From Luteococcus sp048595755 (GTDB taxonomy: Bacteria; Actinomycetota; Actinomycetes; Propionibacteriales; Propionibacteriaceae): DNA of 64,000 nucleotides. Under the pieces are notes generated by a model. The model was not told the DNA's origin and ran no database searches. It saw only the letters and a program-made list of their open reading frames with translations. The position numbers and the translations under genes are program-made. The stretch covers positions 186,001 through 250,000 of the forward strand of contig NZ_CP184360.1 of the NCBI RefSeq assembly GCF_048595755.1, given 5' to 3'. Positions 16,837 through 26,548 of the stretch are shown piece by piece (the first letter of the stretch is position 1; every line of letters begins with the position of its first letter).

Positions 16837-18284
16837 CGTTGCACTCCACTCTTCCCGGCCAACAGGGCGGCCGCCACCGTCTCCAGGGCAAGACCGCGAG
16901 AGGCCTTCACCAAGACCACATCGGCCCGTCCCAAGGTTAGCGATCCGGCGACCTCATCGCGCTCGGCCACACGGGCACTGCCGCCGGCCTGCCTGGCGCC
17001 CTCGACGATCCGCTCGGCGAAGGAGCCCACCGCCACCACCTCGTCGACCCGGTTCCTCACGGCCAGACGGCCCAGTTCACGATGCAGCTCATCGGCATCA
17101 TCGCCGAGTTCGAGCATGTCCCCCAGCACGGCAAAGCTGCGCGAGGAGGAGTCCTCGTCGCGGCGGGCGCGGGCGATGCGTCCCAGGGTGTTGATCGCCT
17201 CGAGCATGGAGCCGGGATTGGCGTTGTAGGCGTCGTTGAGCACGGCAGCGCCGTCCTCACGCACGGACATCTCCATCCGCCACGGGCTGCGCGCCGTCGC
17301 CGTCGACAGTGAGCTTGCCACCTGCTCCGGGCTGCAACCCGCCGCGATAGCCCCGGCGGCTGCGGCCAGGGCATTGGAGACCTGGTGGCTGCCGAGCTGC
17401 TGCAGCTGCACGGGCAGGCTGACCTGCTGGCCGTCCCGCTCCACCTCCAGCACGAAGCCGTACTGTTCCAGCGCATTGACCTGCACCTGGCTGGCGCTCA
17501 CGAACAGGTCACCGGCCGGGCGCTCCCCCAGTTGGGTCGACCAATTGGTGCGCGACCACCAGGCCAGTCGGGCGCTGGTGCGCGGCGCCATGCCCGCCAC
17601 CAGCGGATCGTCGGCATTGAGCACCGCCCAGCCGTCCGCCGGCAGCGACTCGATGATCTCGCCCTTGGCCTGGGCGATCGCCTCCCGGGAGCCGAACTCG
17701 CCCAGGTGGGCGGTGCCCACGTTCAGCACCAGGGAGACGCTCGGCGCCATCAAGGAGCACAGCCAGGCGACATGTCCCAGCCCTCGGGCACCCATCTCGC
17801 TGACCAGGTAACGAGTCTCGGCGTCGATGCTGCACGCGGTCAGCGGCACCCCGATCTCGTTGTTGAAGGACCCCACCGGGCTGACCGTGGGGCCGTCGGC
17901 CTCCAGCAACTGGGCCAACAGGTCCTTGGTGGAGGTCTTGCCGGAGCTGCCGGTCACGGCCAGGCTCACCAGGCCCCGCTGCTGTTCCCGCGCCACGACC
18001 TGCCGCGCCAAGCGAGACAGTGCGGCGACGCTCTCCTCCACCACGACGTGCGCCAACTCGGCCTCGGTCTGTCGGGTTCCGATCACCGCCGCGGCACCGG
18101 CTGCCTGAGCCTGCCCGGTGAAGTCGTGGCCGTCCACCCGTTCGCCGGGAATCGCGACGAAGACCGAACCCTCGGTGGCCTTGCGGGCATCGATCACGAC
18201 GTCCGGCCCCACCTGGGCCTGCGGGTCGCCCTGCAGCTCACCACCGGCCCACTCGGCCAGCGTCGCGGCATCCATCGTCCTCAT
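16833..18284 (-). CDS. murF: UDP-N-acetylmuramoyl-tripeptide--D-alanyl-D-alanine ligase
   Basis: A 483-residue Mur ligase that attaches D-Ala-D-Ala to the tripeptide precursor. The N-terminal domain has VIDARKATEGSVFVAIPGER, the central P-loop is VTGSSGKTSTKDLLA, then LNVGTAHLGEFGS and the C-terminal NDAYNANPGSM, diagnostic for MurF. The ATG at 18284 overlaps the murE stop as TGATG. Confidence 0.96.
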   Translation of the reverse strand: MRTMDAATLAEWAGGELQGDPQAQVGPDVVIDARKATEGSVFVAIPGERVDGHDFTGQAQAAGAAAVIGTRQTEAELAHVVVEESVAALSRLARQVVAREQQRGLVSLAVTGSSGKTSTKDLLAQLLEADGPTVSPVGSFNNEIGVPLTACSIDAETRYLVSEMGARGLGHVAWLCSLMAPSVSLVLNVGTAHLGEFGSREAIAQAKGEIIESLPADGWAVLNADDPLVAGMAPRTSARLAWWSRTNWSTQLGERPAGDLFVSASQVQVNALEQYGFVLEVERDGQQVSLPVQLQQLGSHQVSNALAAAAGAIAAGCSPEQVASSLSTATARSPWRMEMSVREDGAAVLNDAYNANPGSMLEAINTLGRIARARRDEDSSSRSFAVLGDMLELGDDADELHRELGRLAVRNRVDEVVAVGSFAERIVEGARQAGGSARVAERDEVAGSLTLGRADVVLVKASRGLALETVAAALLAGKSGVQR

Positions 18285-19864
18285 CAGTGCACTTCCCGTT
18301 GCTCGTCGCCGGTGCCCTGCGCGGCGCCGACGAGCAGCTTCCACTGCTCGTGCACCACGTCGACATCGACGAAGTCATGGATCGTGGTGCCCACGATCTG
18401 TCCCTTCTCATGGCCCTTGCCCAGCACCAGCACCACGTCGGCCGGGCCGGCCAGTTCCAGGGCCCGCCGGATCGCGGCCCGACGGCCGTCCTGCACCTCC
18501 ACCACCTCGGCCTGTCCTGCGGCGCGAGCGCCCTCGGCCACCGCGGCACGGATCGCGGAGGGATCCTCGGTGCGGGGGTTGTCGTCGGTGACCACGACGA
18601 TGCCGAGGCCGGAGGCGGCTGCGGCTCCCATCGGGGCCCGCTTGGCACTGTCGCGGTCACCGCCGGCGCCCGTGACCACGACGATGCGCCCGCCGGGGCC
18701 GGGACGGGCCGAACGCACCGCCTGCTCGATGGCCTGCGGGGTGTGGGCGAAGTCCACGTAGACCGTCGGGGCCTGTTCGCCGTCCAGGCGGACCAACTGC
18801 ATGCGCCCTGGCACCTGCGCGTGGGCCACACCGGCGATCGCCTCGTCGAGCTCGACGCCGGCAGCGGTCGCCATGGCCACGGCCATCACGGCATTGCGGG
18901 CGTTGTAGTCGCCCGGCAGGTCGATGGTGAACTCGCGCTCGCCCTGGGGGCCGCGGTAGTGGATCCAGGTTCCCGGCCCCTGGGGACGGGTGGCGATGAT
19001 CTGGTGGTCGCTGTCGGCCATGCCGGTGGTCTCCAGCCGCACCTGGCCCCGCTCGGTGATCCTGCGGGCCAGTTCCTGGCCGTGGGGATCGTCGGTGTTG
19101 ACCACGGCGATGCGGCAGCGCTCGGGCTCGAAGAGCAGGGCCTTGGCCTCGAAGTAGTCCTCCATGGTGGGGTGGAAGTCCAGGTGGTCACGCCCCAGGT
19201 TGGTGAAACCGGCCACGTCGAAGGTGATCCGTTCGACCCGCTGCAGGGCCAGCGCATGGGAGCTGACCTCCATCGCGACGCACTGCGCACCGCGCTCGCG
19301 CATCACGGCCAGCAGCGCCTGCAGGTCGGGTGACTCGGGGGTGGTGACGGTGGTGCGGTTGCTGGGCAGCTCCTGCGCGTCCAAGCGGAAACCATTGGTG
19401 CCGATGGTCCCCACCCGACGGCCGCCAGCCGCCAGCGCCGCCTCCAGCAGGAAGGTGGTGGTGGTCTTGCCATTGGTTCCGGTCAGCCCGAACATCAGCA
19501 GCTCGTCGCCCGGCCGCCCGAACAGCACCGCCGCCGCATCCGCCATCGTCGCCCGCGCGTCACGCGCCACCACGACCGGCACACCGGTCGCCTCGGCCTG
19601 GGAACGGCCCGCCTCGTCGGTCAGGATGGCCACGGCGCCTCGCTCCACCGCGCCGGCGGCGAAGCTGGCCCCGTGGGTGCGGCTTCCGCTCAGGGCGACG
19701 TACAGGTCTCCCTGGGTGACGGTGCGCGAATCCAGGGTGATCCCGGTCACGGGGACCGACGCGTCCGGCAGCTCGATGGCGCCGGGAGGGGAATCAGCGA
19801 ACAGGGCGTCGAGTTCACTGTGCACCTGCGCCGTGGGGCGCAGCAGGCTCTGGTCAGATGTCAC
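18284..19864 (-). CDS. murE: UDP-MurNAc-L-Ala-D-Glu--diaminopimelate ligase
   Basis: A 526-residue Mur ligase that adds the third residue of the stem peptide. P-loop GLTGTNGKTTTTFLLE (about residue 130), CVAMEVSSHALALQRV and NLGRDHLDFH. The specificity loop reads DNPRTEDP; DNPR is the pattern of diaminopimelate-adding enzymes and excludes a lysine-type wall. Whether the wall uses LL- or meso-DAP cannot be told from this. The GTG at 19864 overlaps the ftsI stop. Confidence 0.96.
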   Translation of the reverse strand: MTSDQSLLRPTAQVHSELDALFADSPPGAIELPDASVPVTGITLDSRTVTQGDLYVALSGSRTHGASFAAGAVERGAVAILTDEAGRSQAEATGVPVVVARDARATMADAAAVLFGRPGDELLMFGLTGTNGKTTTTFLLEAALAAGGRRVGTIGTNGFRLDAQELPSNRTTVTTPESPDLQALLAVMRERGAQCVAMEVSSHALALQRVERITFDVAGFTNLGRDHLDFHPTMEDYFEAKALLFEPERCRIAVVNTDDPHGQELARRITERGQVRLETTGMADSDHQIIATRPQGPGTWIHYRGPQGEREFTIDLPGDYNARNAVMAVAMATAAGVELDEAIAGVAHAQVPGRMQLVRLDGEQAPTVYVDFAHTPQAIEQAVRSARPGPGGRIVVVTGAGGDRDSAKRAPMGAAAASGLGIVVVTDDNPRTEDPSAIRAAVAEGARAAGQAEVVEVQDGRRAAIRRALELAGPADVVLVLGKGHEKGQIVGTTIHDFVDVDVVHEQWKLLVGAAQGTGDEQREVH

Positions 19865-21780
19865 GGCTCGTACTCCAACGGTTTCTCGGGCGCCGGAGTG
19901 GAATCCGGCAGGACACCGTAGCGCGGAAGTGCCAGCTTCATGACCTCCTGGGCCACCGGCAGCGCAACCTCGGAGCCCTGGTGCCCCTTGATGGGTTCGT
20001 CGAGCACCACGTAGACCAGGATCTGCGGGTTCTCGGCGGGAGCGGCCATCACGAAGGAGGCCGTGTAACCGGAATAGCCGCCCTTGCCGTCGGCACGCTC
20101 TGCCGTGCCCGACTTGCCGATCGTGCGATAGCCGGGGATGGCGCGGTCCTCGGGAGCCAGCGTGATGACCGCCTCCATCATGTCGCGCACCTCGGCCGAG
20201 GCCTGCTTCGAGATCACGCGACGCGGCGTGCGGTCGGGCAGCTCCACCTCTTCACCGGTGCTGCTGGTCGCCTGCTTCAGCAGGGTCGGCGGGTTGTAGA
20301 CACCGTCGTTGACGATGCCCGCCACGGCCGCCGCCTCCTGGATCGGGGTGGTCGACAAGCCCTGGCCGAAGGCGATCTGGTCACGGGTGTAGTCGGCCAT
20401 GTCGGCCTTGGGCAGCAGGCCCGCGCCCTCACCGGGAAGCTCCAGGCCGGTCTTTCGTCCCAGCCCGAAGGACTTCAGGTATTCCACAGTGGTGGCCTTG
20501 TCCAGTTGCCGCGCCAACATGGTGGTGCCGATGTTCGACGACTTGGCCATCACGCCGCGCGCGGTCATCGGCACCGTGCCGTGGGCATAGGAGTCACGGA
20601 TGTAGCCGCTGCCGGAGGCCAACTTCGGCGGCACCTCCACCCGGGTGTCGGCGGTCACCAGCCCCTTGTCGGCCAGGGCCGCCATGGTGAGCACCTTCTG
20701 GACCGATCCGGGCTCGTAGATGGCCTCCACCGAACGGTTCAGCATGCTGTTCTTGGCGGCGATCCGGCTGATGTTGTTCGGGTCGTAGCCGGGCAGGTTG
20801 GCATTGGCCAGCACCTCGCCGGTCTTCACGTTCATCACGATCGCGGTGCCGGTGGCCGCCGCGGAGTTGATGGTGCCCTTGGCCAGCGCCGCCTCGGTGG
20901 TCTGCTGCAGGGTGGTGTCGATGGTCAGGTTGTAGTTGGTGCCGTCCACCGCCGGGGTCAGCACGTCGGTGCCCAGCGGGATGCGCCCGTAGACCGAGCT
21001 CTCGAAGGTCTCCACACCGGGGGTGCCGGTCAACTGGTCGTCGAGGTGCTTCTCCAGGCCGGTCAGCGCGGTGCCGTCCGAACGCACCACACCCACCAGG
21101 TTTCCTCCCACCGAGCCGGAGGGATAGATGCGCTTGGGATTGTCCTCCTTGTAGAGGCCGTACCAGTAGCCCGCCTCGTACTTGCCGGCCGGGCCGCCCT
21201 TGCGCAGCTCCTTGTTGATCTCATTCCACGTGCTGGCCTCCACCTGCGGTGCCACCACCTTGTACTGCAAGGGCTTGCCCGCCTTGTCGCGGGCGGTCAG
21301 CGCGGGAAGGAAGTCCGCCGGCTTGCCACCCAGATGCTTGGCGAGCACCGCTGCCATGGCCCCGGGGGCGGCCTTGCCGATGGCCTGTTCACGTTCGGTG
21401 AGCTCGCGACGCTTGTCGGCCCCATTGCGCTCGATCATGCTGGGATCGGCGATGATCTTCACCGCGGGCACGGTGTCGGCCATCACGGTTCCGAAACGGT
21501 CGGCAATCCTGCCCCGCTGCGGCACCAGGGGCACCGTGTGGGTCATCTGGGCGGCGGCCTTGGCCGCATAGGCCTGCGAGTCGAAGGCCTGCAACTGCAG
21601 AGCCCGCCCCATGAACAGGGTGAGCACCACCAGGATGATCAGCAGCAGCCAACGCAGCCGGGTGGTGACCGGCGCGAGCTGGAGGCGTGCGCCGGTTGCG
21701 GCTCGGCCCCTCGGGGCCCGCCGAGCGCCAGAGGGTGGCGTGCGCCGCTGGGACGCACGCCCGCTGGGACGCTGCTCCAT
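19861..21780 (-). CDS. ftsI: Septal penicillin-binding protein (FtsI/PBP3, class B)
   Basis: A 639-residue class B transpeptidase partnered with FtsW. Basic N-terminus, single membrane anchor (about residues 43-60), PBP dimerisation domain, then the transpeptidase domain. Catalytic motifs: SVQK at 359-362 (in EPGSVQKV), SSN at 414-416 and KSGTAE from 556. QRGRIADRFGTVMAD is the conserved N-terminal box. The start overlaps the ftsL stop by one base. Confidence 0.96.
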   Translation of the reverse strand: MEQRPSGRASQRRTPPSGARRAPRGRAATGARLQLAPVTTRLRWLLLIILVVLTLFMGRALQLQAFDSQAYAAKAAAQMTHTVPLVPQRGRIADRFGTVMADTVPAVKIIADPSMIERNGADKRRELTEREQAIGKAAPGAMAAVLAKHLGGKPADFLPALTARDKAGKPLQYKVVAPQVEASTWNEINKELRKGGPAGKYEAGYWYGLYKEDNPKRIYPSGSVGGNLVGVVRSDGTALTGLEKHLDDQLTGTPGVETFESSVYGRIPLGTDVLTPAVDGTNYNLTIDTTLQQTTEAALAKGTINSAAATGTAIVMNVKTGEVLANANLPGYDPNNISRIAAKNSMLNRSVEAIYEPGSVQKVLTMAALADKGLVTADTRVEVPPKLASGSGYIRDSYAHGTVPMTARGVMAKSSNIGTTMLARQLDKATTVEYLKSFGLGRKTGLELPGEGAGLLPKADMADYTRDQIAFGQGLSTTPIQEAAAVAGIVNDGVYNPPTLLKQATSSTGEEVELPDRTPRRVISKQASAEVRDMMEAVITLAPEDRAIPGYRTIGKSGTAERADGKGGYSGYTASFVMAAPAENPQILVYVVLDEPIKGHQGSEVALPVAQEVMKLALPRYGVLPDSTPAPEKPLEYEP

Positions 21781-22460
21781 CAGTTGCCCCCGGTATTGGC
21801 CGCGGAGGCTTCCTTCTTCTGGGCAGCCTTCTTCTGAGCTTCCTTCTGCTGGGCGGCCTTCTTGGCCTCTGCCGCGCGATCGGCCGCGGCCTTGGCGCGG
21901 GCCTCCGCCTCGGCCTTCGCCTTGCGGGCCTCGATGGCCGCCAGCCGTGCCTTGCGCTCATTCTCCAATTGCGTCTGCCGGGCGATGCGGGCCTTCTCCA
22001 TGGCCGCGGTGACCTCGTCGGCACTGCGATAGTGCTGGTTGGGCATCTCCTGGCCGGTGACCCGGCTCGGCTCACCCAGCACCCGACCGCCCTTGCCGTC
22101 GGCGTCGAGCTGCACGAAGACGGGGTACGGGTTGGGACGCAGCCCCATCTGCCAGGCGCGATCCGCCAGGTCTGAGCTGGAGCGCAGCTGCTGCACCCGA
22201 GCGTTCAGGGAGGCCTGGCGGTGGCCCAGGTCGTCGGCGGTGCGCTGGGCCTGGGCGACCGTGGTGGCCCGTTGCTGGATGGCGGTGTTCAACAGCAGGA
22301 CCCCGACCATCCCGGCGCCGAGCAGCGTGAGCAGGAAGATGGTGAAGGCCACCCGGGAGAGCCGGAAGGGGCTGGTCTGCACGGACTGCAGGGCAGGGCG
22401 CTCGGCGCGCTGCGAGGCGCGTTCCTGGATCTGCTCCAGCGGCGCAAGCAGTGCGCTCAT
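21780..22460 (-). CDS. ftsL: FtsL-like divisome protein with Ala/Lys-rich C-terminal tail
   Basis: A 226-residue bitopic protein at the ftsL position between rsmH and ftsI. Cytoplasmic N-terminus, one membrane helix (about residues 38-58), then a leucine-zipper-like coiled coil (DDLGHRQASLNARVQQLR) and the typical FtsL box (DRAWQMGLRPNPYPVFV). Beyond residue 145 a long Ala/Lys/Glu/Gln-rich helix is added, roughly doubling the usual length of FtsL. Identity rests on topology and synteny because FtsL sequences diverge fast. Confidence 0.8.
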   Translation of the reverse strand: MSALLAPLEQIQERASQRAERPALQSVQTSPFRLSRVAFTIFLLTLLGAGMVGVLLLNTAIQQRATTVAQAQRTADDLGHRQASLNARVQQLRSSSDLADRAWQMGLRPNPYPVFVQLDADGKGGRVLGEPSRVTGQEMPNQHYRSADEVTAAMEKARIARQTQLENERKARLAAIEARKAKAEAEARAKAAADRAAEAKKAAQQKEAQKKAAQKKEASAANTGGN

Positions 22461-23455
22461 CGTGGACTCCTGATGCGTTCGGCAACCCGCAGCCGCGCGG
22501 AGGCTGCACGGGGATTGGTCTCGACTTCCTCCTGGGAGGGTTTCTCCGCACCCCTGGTGAGCAACCGCAGTTCGGGCTGCATGGATTCGGGGACCACGGG
22601 CAGGTGGGCCGGTGCGGAGTCGGAGGACCCGACGCGGAAGAGGTTCTTCACCATCCGGTCCTCCAGGGAGTGGTAGGCCAGCACTGCCAGACGTCCCCCC
22701 ACCCCGAGCGCCTCGAGTGCGGCAGGCAGCACCCCTTCCAGTGCCTCCAGCTCTGCATTGACCTCGATGCGCAGGGCCTGGAAGGTGCGCTTGGCCGGGT
22801 GGCCGCCACTCTTGCGAGCAGCCATCGGGATGGCGTCCTGGATCACCTGCACCAGACGAGCGGAGCGAACGAAGGGTTCTGACTCGCGCTCGGCGACGAT
22901 GCGACGCACGACCCGGTCGGCGAAGCGTTCCTCGCCGTAGACCCGCAGGATCCGGAGCAGGTCCCGCGGCTCGTAGGTGTTGACCACCTCTGCGGCGGTG
23001 AGCCCCTGCTTGCCGTCCATGCGCATGTCGAGCGGCGCGTCCACCGAATAGGCGAATCCACGCTCACGGCGGTCGATCTGCAGGCTCGACAGCCCCAGGT
23101 CAAGCAACATCGTGTCGATGTGCTGCACCCCGAGTTCGTCCAGCACGTCGGGCAGCTCGTCGTAGACGGCCTCGACCGGGGTGAAACGCTCCCCGAAGGA
23201 CTCCAGGCGCTTGCTCGCGATGGCCAGGGCCGAGGGATCGCGGTCGATGCCGATCACCCGCGTCTGGGGGCAGGCCCGCAGCACCGCCTCGGCATGGCCA
23301 CCCATGCCCAGCGTGCCGTCGACGTGGATGCTCCCGGCCTCCTGGAGCGCCGGGGAGAGCAGTTCGAGGATGCGGTCTCGCATCACGGGGATGTGGATGC
23401 GGGCAGGATCGGCTGCGGCCGCGGCGGACGTGTCCACCAGCTCGGTCTCGCCCAT
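22457..23455 (-). CDS. rsmH: 16S rRNA (cytosine-1402-N4)-methyltransferase
   Basis: A 332-residue SAM-dependent methyltransferase (MraW/RsmH) that methylates C1402 of 16S rRNA near the P site. Signatures: HIPVMRDRILELLSPAL, SAM-binding HVDGTLGMGGHAEAVL, MLLDLGLSSLQID, RRERGFAYSVDAPLDMRMD, then RTFQALRIEVNAELEAL and VLAYHSLEDRMVK. The ATG at 23455 is chosen; in-frame GTG 23464 and TTG 23467 are alternatives. It overlaps ftsL by four bases and is preceded by a structured leader. Confidence 0.95.
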   Translation of the reverse strand: MGETELVDTSAAAAADPARIHIPVMRDRILELLSPALQEAGSIHVDGTLGMGGHAEAVLRACPQTRVIGIDRDPSALAIASKRLESFGERFTPVEAVYDELPDVLDELGVQHIDTMLLDLGLSSLQIDRRERGFAYSVDAPLDMRMDGKQGLTAAEVVNTYEPRDLLRILRVYGEERFADRVVRRIVAERESEPFVRSARLVQVIQDAIPMAARKSGGHPAKRTFQALRIEVNAELEALEGVLPAALEALGVGGRLAVLAYHSLEDRMVKNLFRVGSSDSAPAHLPVVPESMQPELRLLTRGAEKPSQEEVETNPRAASARLRVAERIRSPR

Positions 23456-23476
23456 TCGACCCACCAATCCGTTCGT

Positions 23477-23580
23477 TTGTGCCTCGGGGTTTCAACCCGG
23501 GAAGCGAATCGGGCCACCTGGCACCGGGGAAGGTGAGCCAGGGAGCCTGGATGCTCCCGGATTGAAGCCTCGTGGCACAA
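23477..23580 (-). ncRNA. Structured RNA leader between mraZ and rsmH (mraW-motif-like)
   Basis: On the minus strand a 19-bp outer helix with three mismatches closes the element (23562-23580 with 23477-23495). A second helix pairs CCGGGAGC with GCTTCCCGG. Inside are two small hairpins, CCAGG/CCTGG with a 3-base loop and CACCT/AGGTG, giving a branched fold. It ends about 22 bases before the rsmH start. A conserved actinobacterial mraW RNA motif upstream of mraW/rsmH is known; equivalence is inferred from position and structure only. Confidence 0.45.
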
Positions 23581-23603
23581 TCCGTCAACCGTCGATCCCC
23601 GAC

Positions 23604-24032
23604 TCACAGGCCGGGGAAGACCTCTTCATTCATCTCGGCGAAGACCGATTCCTGCGCAGCGGAGTACTCCTCCCACGCAGCGACGTCCCAGACCTCCACG
23701 CGGTTGATGGCACCCACCACGACGATCTGCTGTTCGAGACCGGCGTACTGACGCAGCTGGGACGGGATGGTCACCCGGCCCTGCTTGTCCGGCGTCTCGT
23801 CCGAGGCGCCGGCCGCCAGCATGCGCTGGAAGTCACGAACCTGCTTGAGGGTCGTCGGAGCAGTGCTCACCTGCTTGGTCATCTCGACGAAGGTCGCGGT
23901 CGGATAGATCGCCAGACACCTGTCCTGGCTCCTGGTGATCACCAGACCGTCGGCCAGCTCGTCGCGAAACTTCGCCGGCAGGAAGAAGCGACCCTTCTCG
24001 TCGAGCTTCGGAGTGTGAGTACCCAGGAACAC
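23604..24032 (-). CDS. mraZ: MraZ transcriptional regulator of the dcw operon
   Basis: A 142-residue DNA-binding repressor with two AbrB-like half-domains: FLGTHTPKLDEKGRFFLPAKF at the N-terminus and DKQGRVTIPSQLRQYAG in the second half. The GTG at 24032 is chosen because GGAGG lies seven bases upstream and because homologues start with M/V-FLGTHTP; further in-frame codons up to 24098 are unsupported. Its own promoter region carries the 10-bp-spaced repeats it would bind, so autorepression of the whole dcw operon is likely. Confidence 0.95.
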   Translation of the reverse strand: MFLGTHTPKLDEKGRFFLPAKFRDELADGLVITRSQDRCLAIYPTATFVEMTKQVSTAPTTLKQVRDFQRMLAAGASDETPDKQGRVTIPSQLRQYAGLEQQIVVVGAINRVEVWDVAAWEEYSAAQESVFAEMNEEVFPGL

Positions 24033-24070
24033 CGGGCCACCTCCGCTCACTCCACGATCGTGCCGTTTCC

Positions 24071-24106
24071 CTCCACTGCACTCCACAATACTCCACAACG
24101 CCCCAC
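24071..24106 (-). promoter_or_regulatory. MraZ operator: four 10-bp-spaced GTGGRG boxes
   Basis: Read on the minus strand, GTGGGG (24106-24101) and three GTGGAG copies (ending 24091, 24081, 24071) repeat with an exact 10-bp period, one helical turn. A fifth GTGGAG lies at 24055-24050, outside the phase. They overlap a candidate mraZ promoter (TTGGAA at 24112-24107, TATTGT at 24090-24085, 16-bp spacer). Direct repeats with 10-bp spacing are the known MraZ-binding architecture. Confidence 0.85.
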
Positions 24107-24179
24107 TTCCAACACCACTTGCTCCCCAAACGCCCCCTGTGGGCCTTCTTCAGGTTCGCTGCAGCTGCGCCGCTCGACG

Positions 24180-24208
24180 TTGGGACGGGCGGGGGTGCAC
24201 GGTAGGGT
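24180..24208 (+). promoter_or_regulatory. Promoter of the moxR operon
   Basis: -35 TTGGGA (24180-24185), 17-bp spacer, -10 TAGGGT (24203-24208). Predicted transcription starts near 24216, giving an untranslated leader of about 85 bases before moxR. Confidence 0.5.
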
Positions 24209-24297
24209 GCAACGAGCGTGCGCCTGCGGGAACACCTGTTTTCCAGCGCTCGCCCAAGGCAACGCAGAAGACGGCGCCACGTGGGTGCCCGACGAGA

Positions 24298-25281
<984 letters not shown>

Positions 25282-25285
25282 ATTC

Positions 25286-26548
25286 TTGATCGCCAAGTCA
25301 TGGCGAGCGCTCACCGGGCGCGGGCGGGTCTTCCTGCTCGTCAGCCTGGTGGGCCTGATCGCCTGCATGGCCTTCGGCCAGCGTGATCTGGCCCGGGTCT
25401 GCCTCCTGCTCCTGCTGCTGCCGCTGGCCGCCATCGCAGTGGTCGGGCGCTCCCGCCTGCACCTGGTCAGCGAGCGCACCATCGACCCGCCACGCGTCAC
25501 GCTCGGCGAGCGGATGGACGCCACGCTCAGCCTGCGCAAGGCCGGCGCCCTGCCCGTGGGCCTGTTGCGCTTCGAGGACACCGTGCCGCGCGAACTGGGC
25601 CGCCGACCCCGCTTCACCATCCACACCTTCGCCGGTGACTGGCAGCGCAAGATCACCTACCCGCTGATGGGCCTGGCCCGTGGCCGCTACCGCGTCGGCC
25701 CCCTGCTGGTGCGCGCCGTCGACCCCTTCGGGCTGGCGCAGATCGACCGGCAGTTCCGCGCCACCAACGAGGTGCTCGTCACGCCCGAGGTGGTTCCCCT
25801 GGGTCCGCTGGGCTCCGCCTCGGGCAACAATGCCTCGGGCGAGTCCACCCCGCAGAAGATCGGCCTGGTGGGGCAGGACGACGTGCTGGTGCGCGAGTAC
25901 CGCGACGGCGACGACGTGCGTCGCATCCACTGGCGCTCCACCGCCCGCAAGGGCGAGATCATGGTGCGTCGCGAGGAGCAGGCCTGGGACCCCAGCGTCA
26001 CGATCCTGCTGGACTCCCGCGCCTCCTCGCATGCCGGCACGGGCCGCACGGCCAGCTTCGAGTGGGCCGTCTCGGCGGTCACCAGCATCGCGCACCACCT
26101 GCTCACCAATGGATTCCGAATGACCATGGTGGACGTGGAGGGACGGGTCCCGACCGCCAGTGCAGAGGATCCCTATGCCGCGCGTGAGGCCGTGCTGCTG
26201 GCCATGACCGACGAGGACCTCAGCGACGTCACCAGCCTGGAGACCGCGCTGGAGACCAATCTGCACCGTCAGGGCGAGATGTTGGTCGCAGTCCTGGGGC
26301 GTCTCAATCCCGCCGACGTCGCCGCGCTCGCGACCGCCCGCAAGGGCCGCACCGTCGGCCTGGCGATCGTCCTCGACGTCGACTCCTTCACCATCCGCGG
26401 TCTGCGGGCCGACCCCGAGGTGATGGCCCAGCACGAGGACTGTGTTCGTCAACTCACCGAGGCACAGTGGCGCGTCGTCCAGGTCAAGCGCGGCAGCTCC
26501 GTCGCCGAGGCCTGGGCAGAGCTCGAGCACCGAGGAGGTGGCGCCTGA
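25286..26548 (+). CDS. DUF58 (von Willebrand A-like) membrane protein
   Basis: A 420-residue partner of the upstream MoxR ATPase. Two membrane segments near the N-terminus (about residues 15-55) are followed by a beta-rich part and the DUF58 signature VREYRDGDDVRRIHWRSTARKG, then a vWA-like fold (VTILLDSRAS carries the metal-site-like DxS). TTG start at 25286 with GGAG about eight bases upstream, overlapping the moxR end. The TGA overlaps the next ATG (TGATG). Function in the cell envelope is inferred from the gene trio. Confidence 0.9.
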   Translation: MIAKSWRALTGRGRVFLLVSLVGLIACMAFGQRDLARVCLLLLLLPLAAIAVVGRSRLHLVSERTIDPPRVTLGERMDATLSLRKAGALPVGLLRFEDTVPRELGRRPRFTIHTFAGDWQRKITYPLMGLARGRYRVGPLLVRAVDPFGLAQIDRQFRATNEVLVTPEVVPLGPLGSASGNNASGESTPQKIGLVGQDDVLVREYRDGDDVRRIHWRSTARKGEIMVRREEQAWDPSVTILLDSRASSHAGTGRTASFEWAVSAVTSIAHHLLTNGFRMTMVDVEGRVPTASAEDPYAAREAVLLAMTDEDLSDVTSLETALETNLHRQGEMLVAVLGRLNPADVAALATARKGRTVGLAIVLDVDSFTIRGLRADPEVMAQHEDCVRQLTEAQWRVVQVKRGSSVAEAWAELEHRGGGA

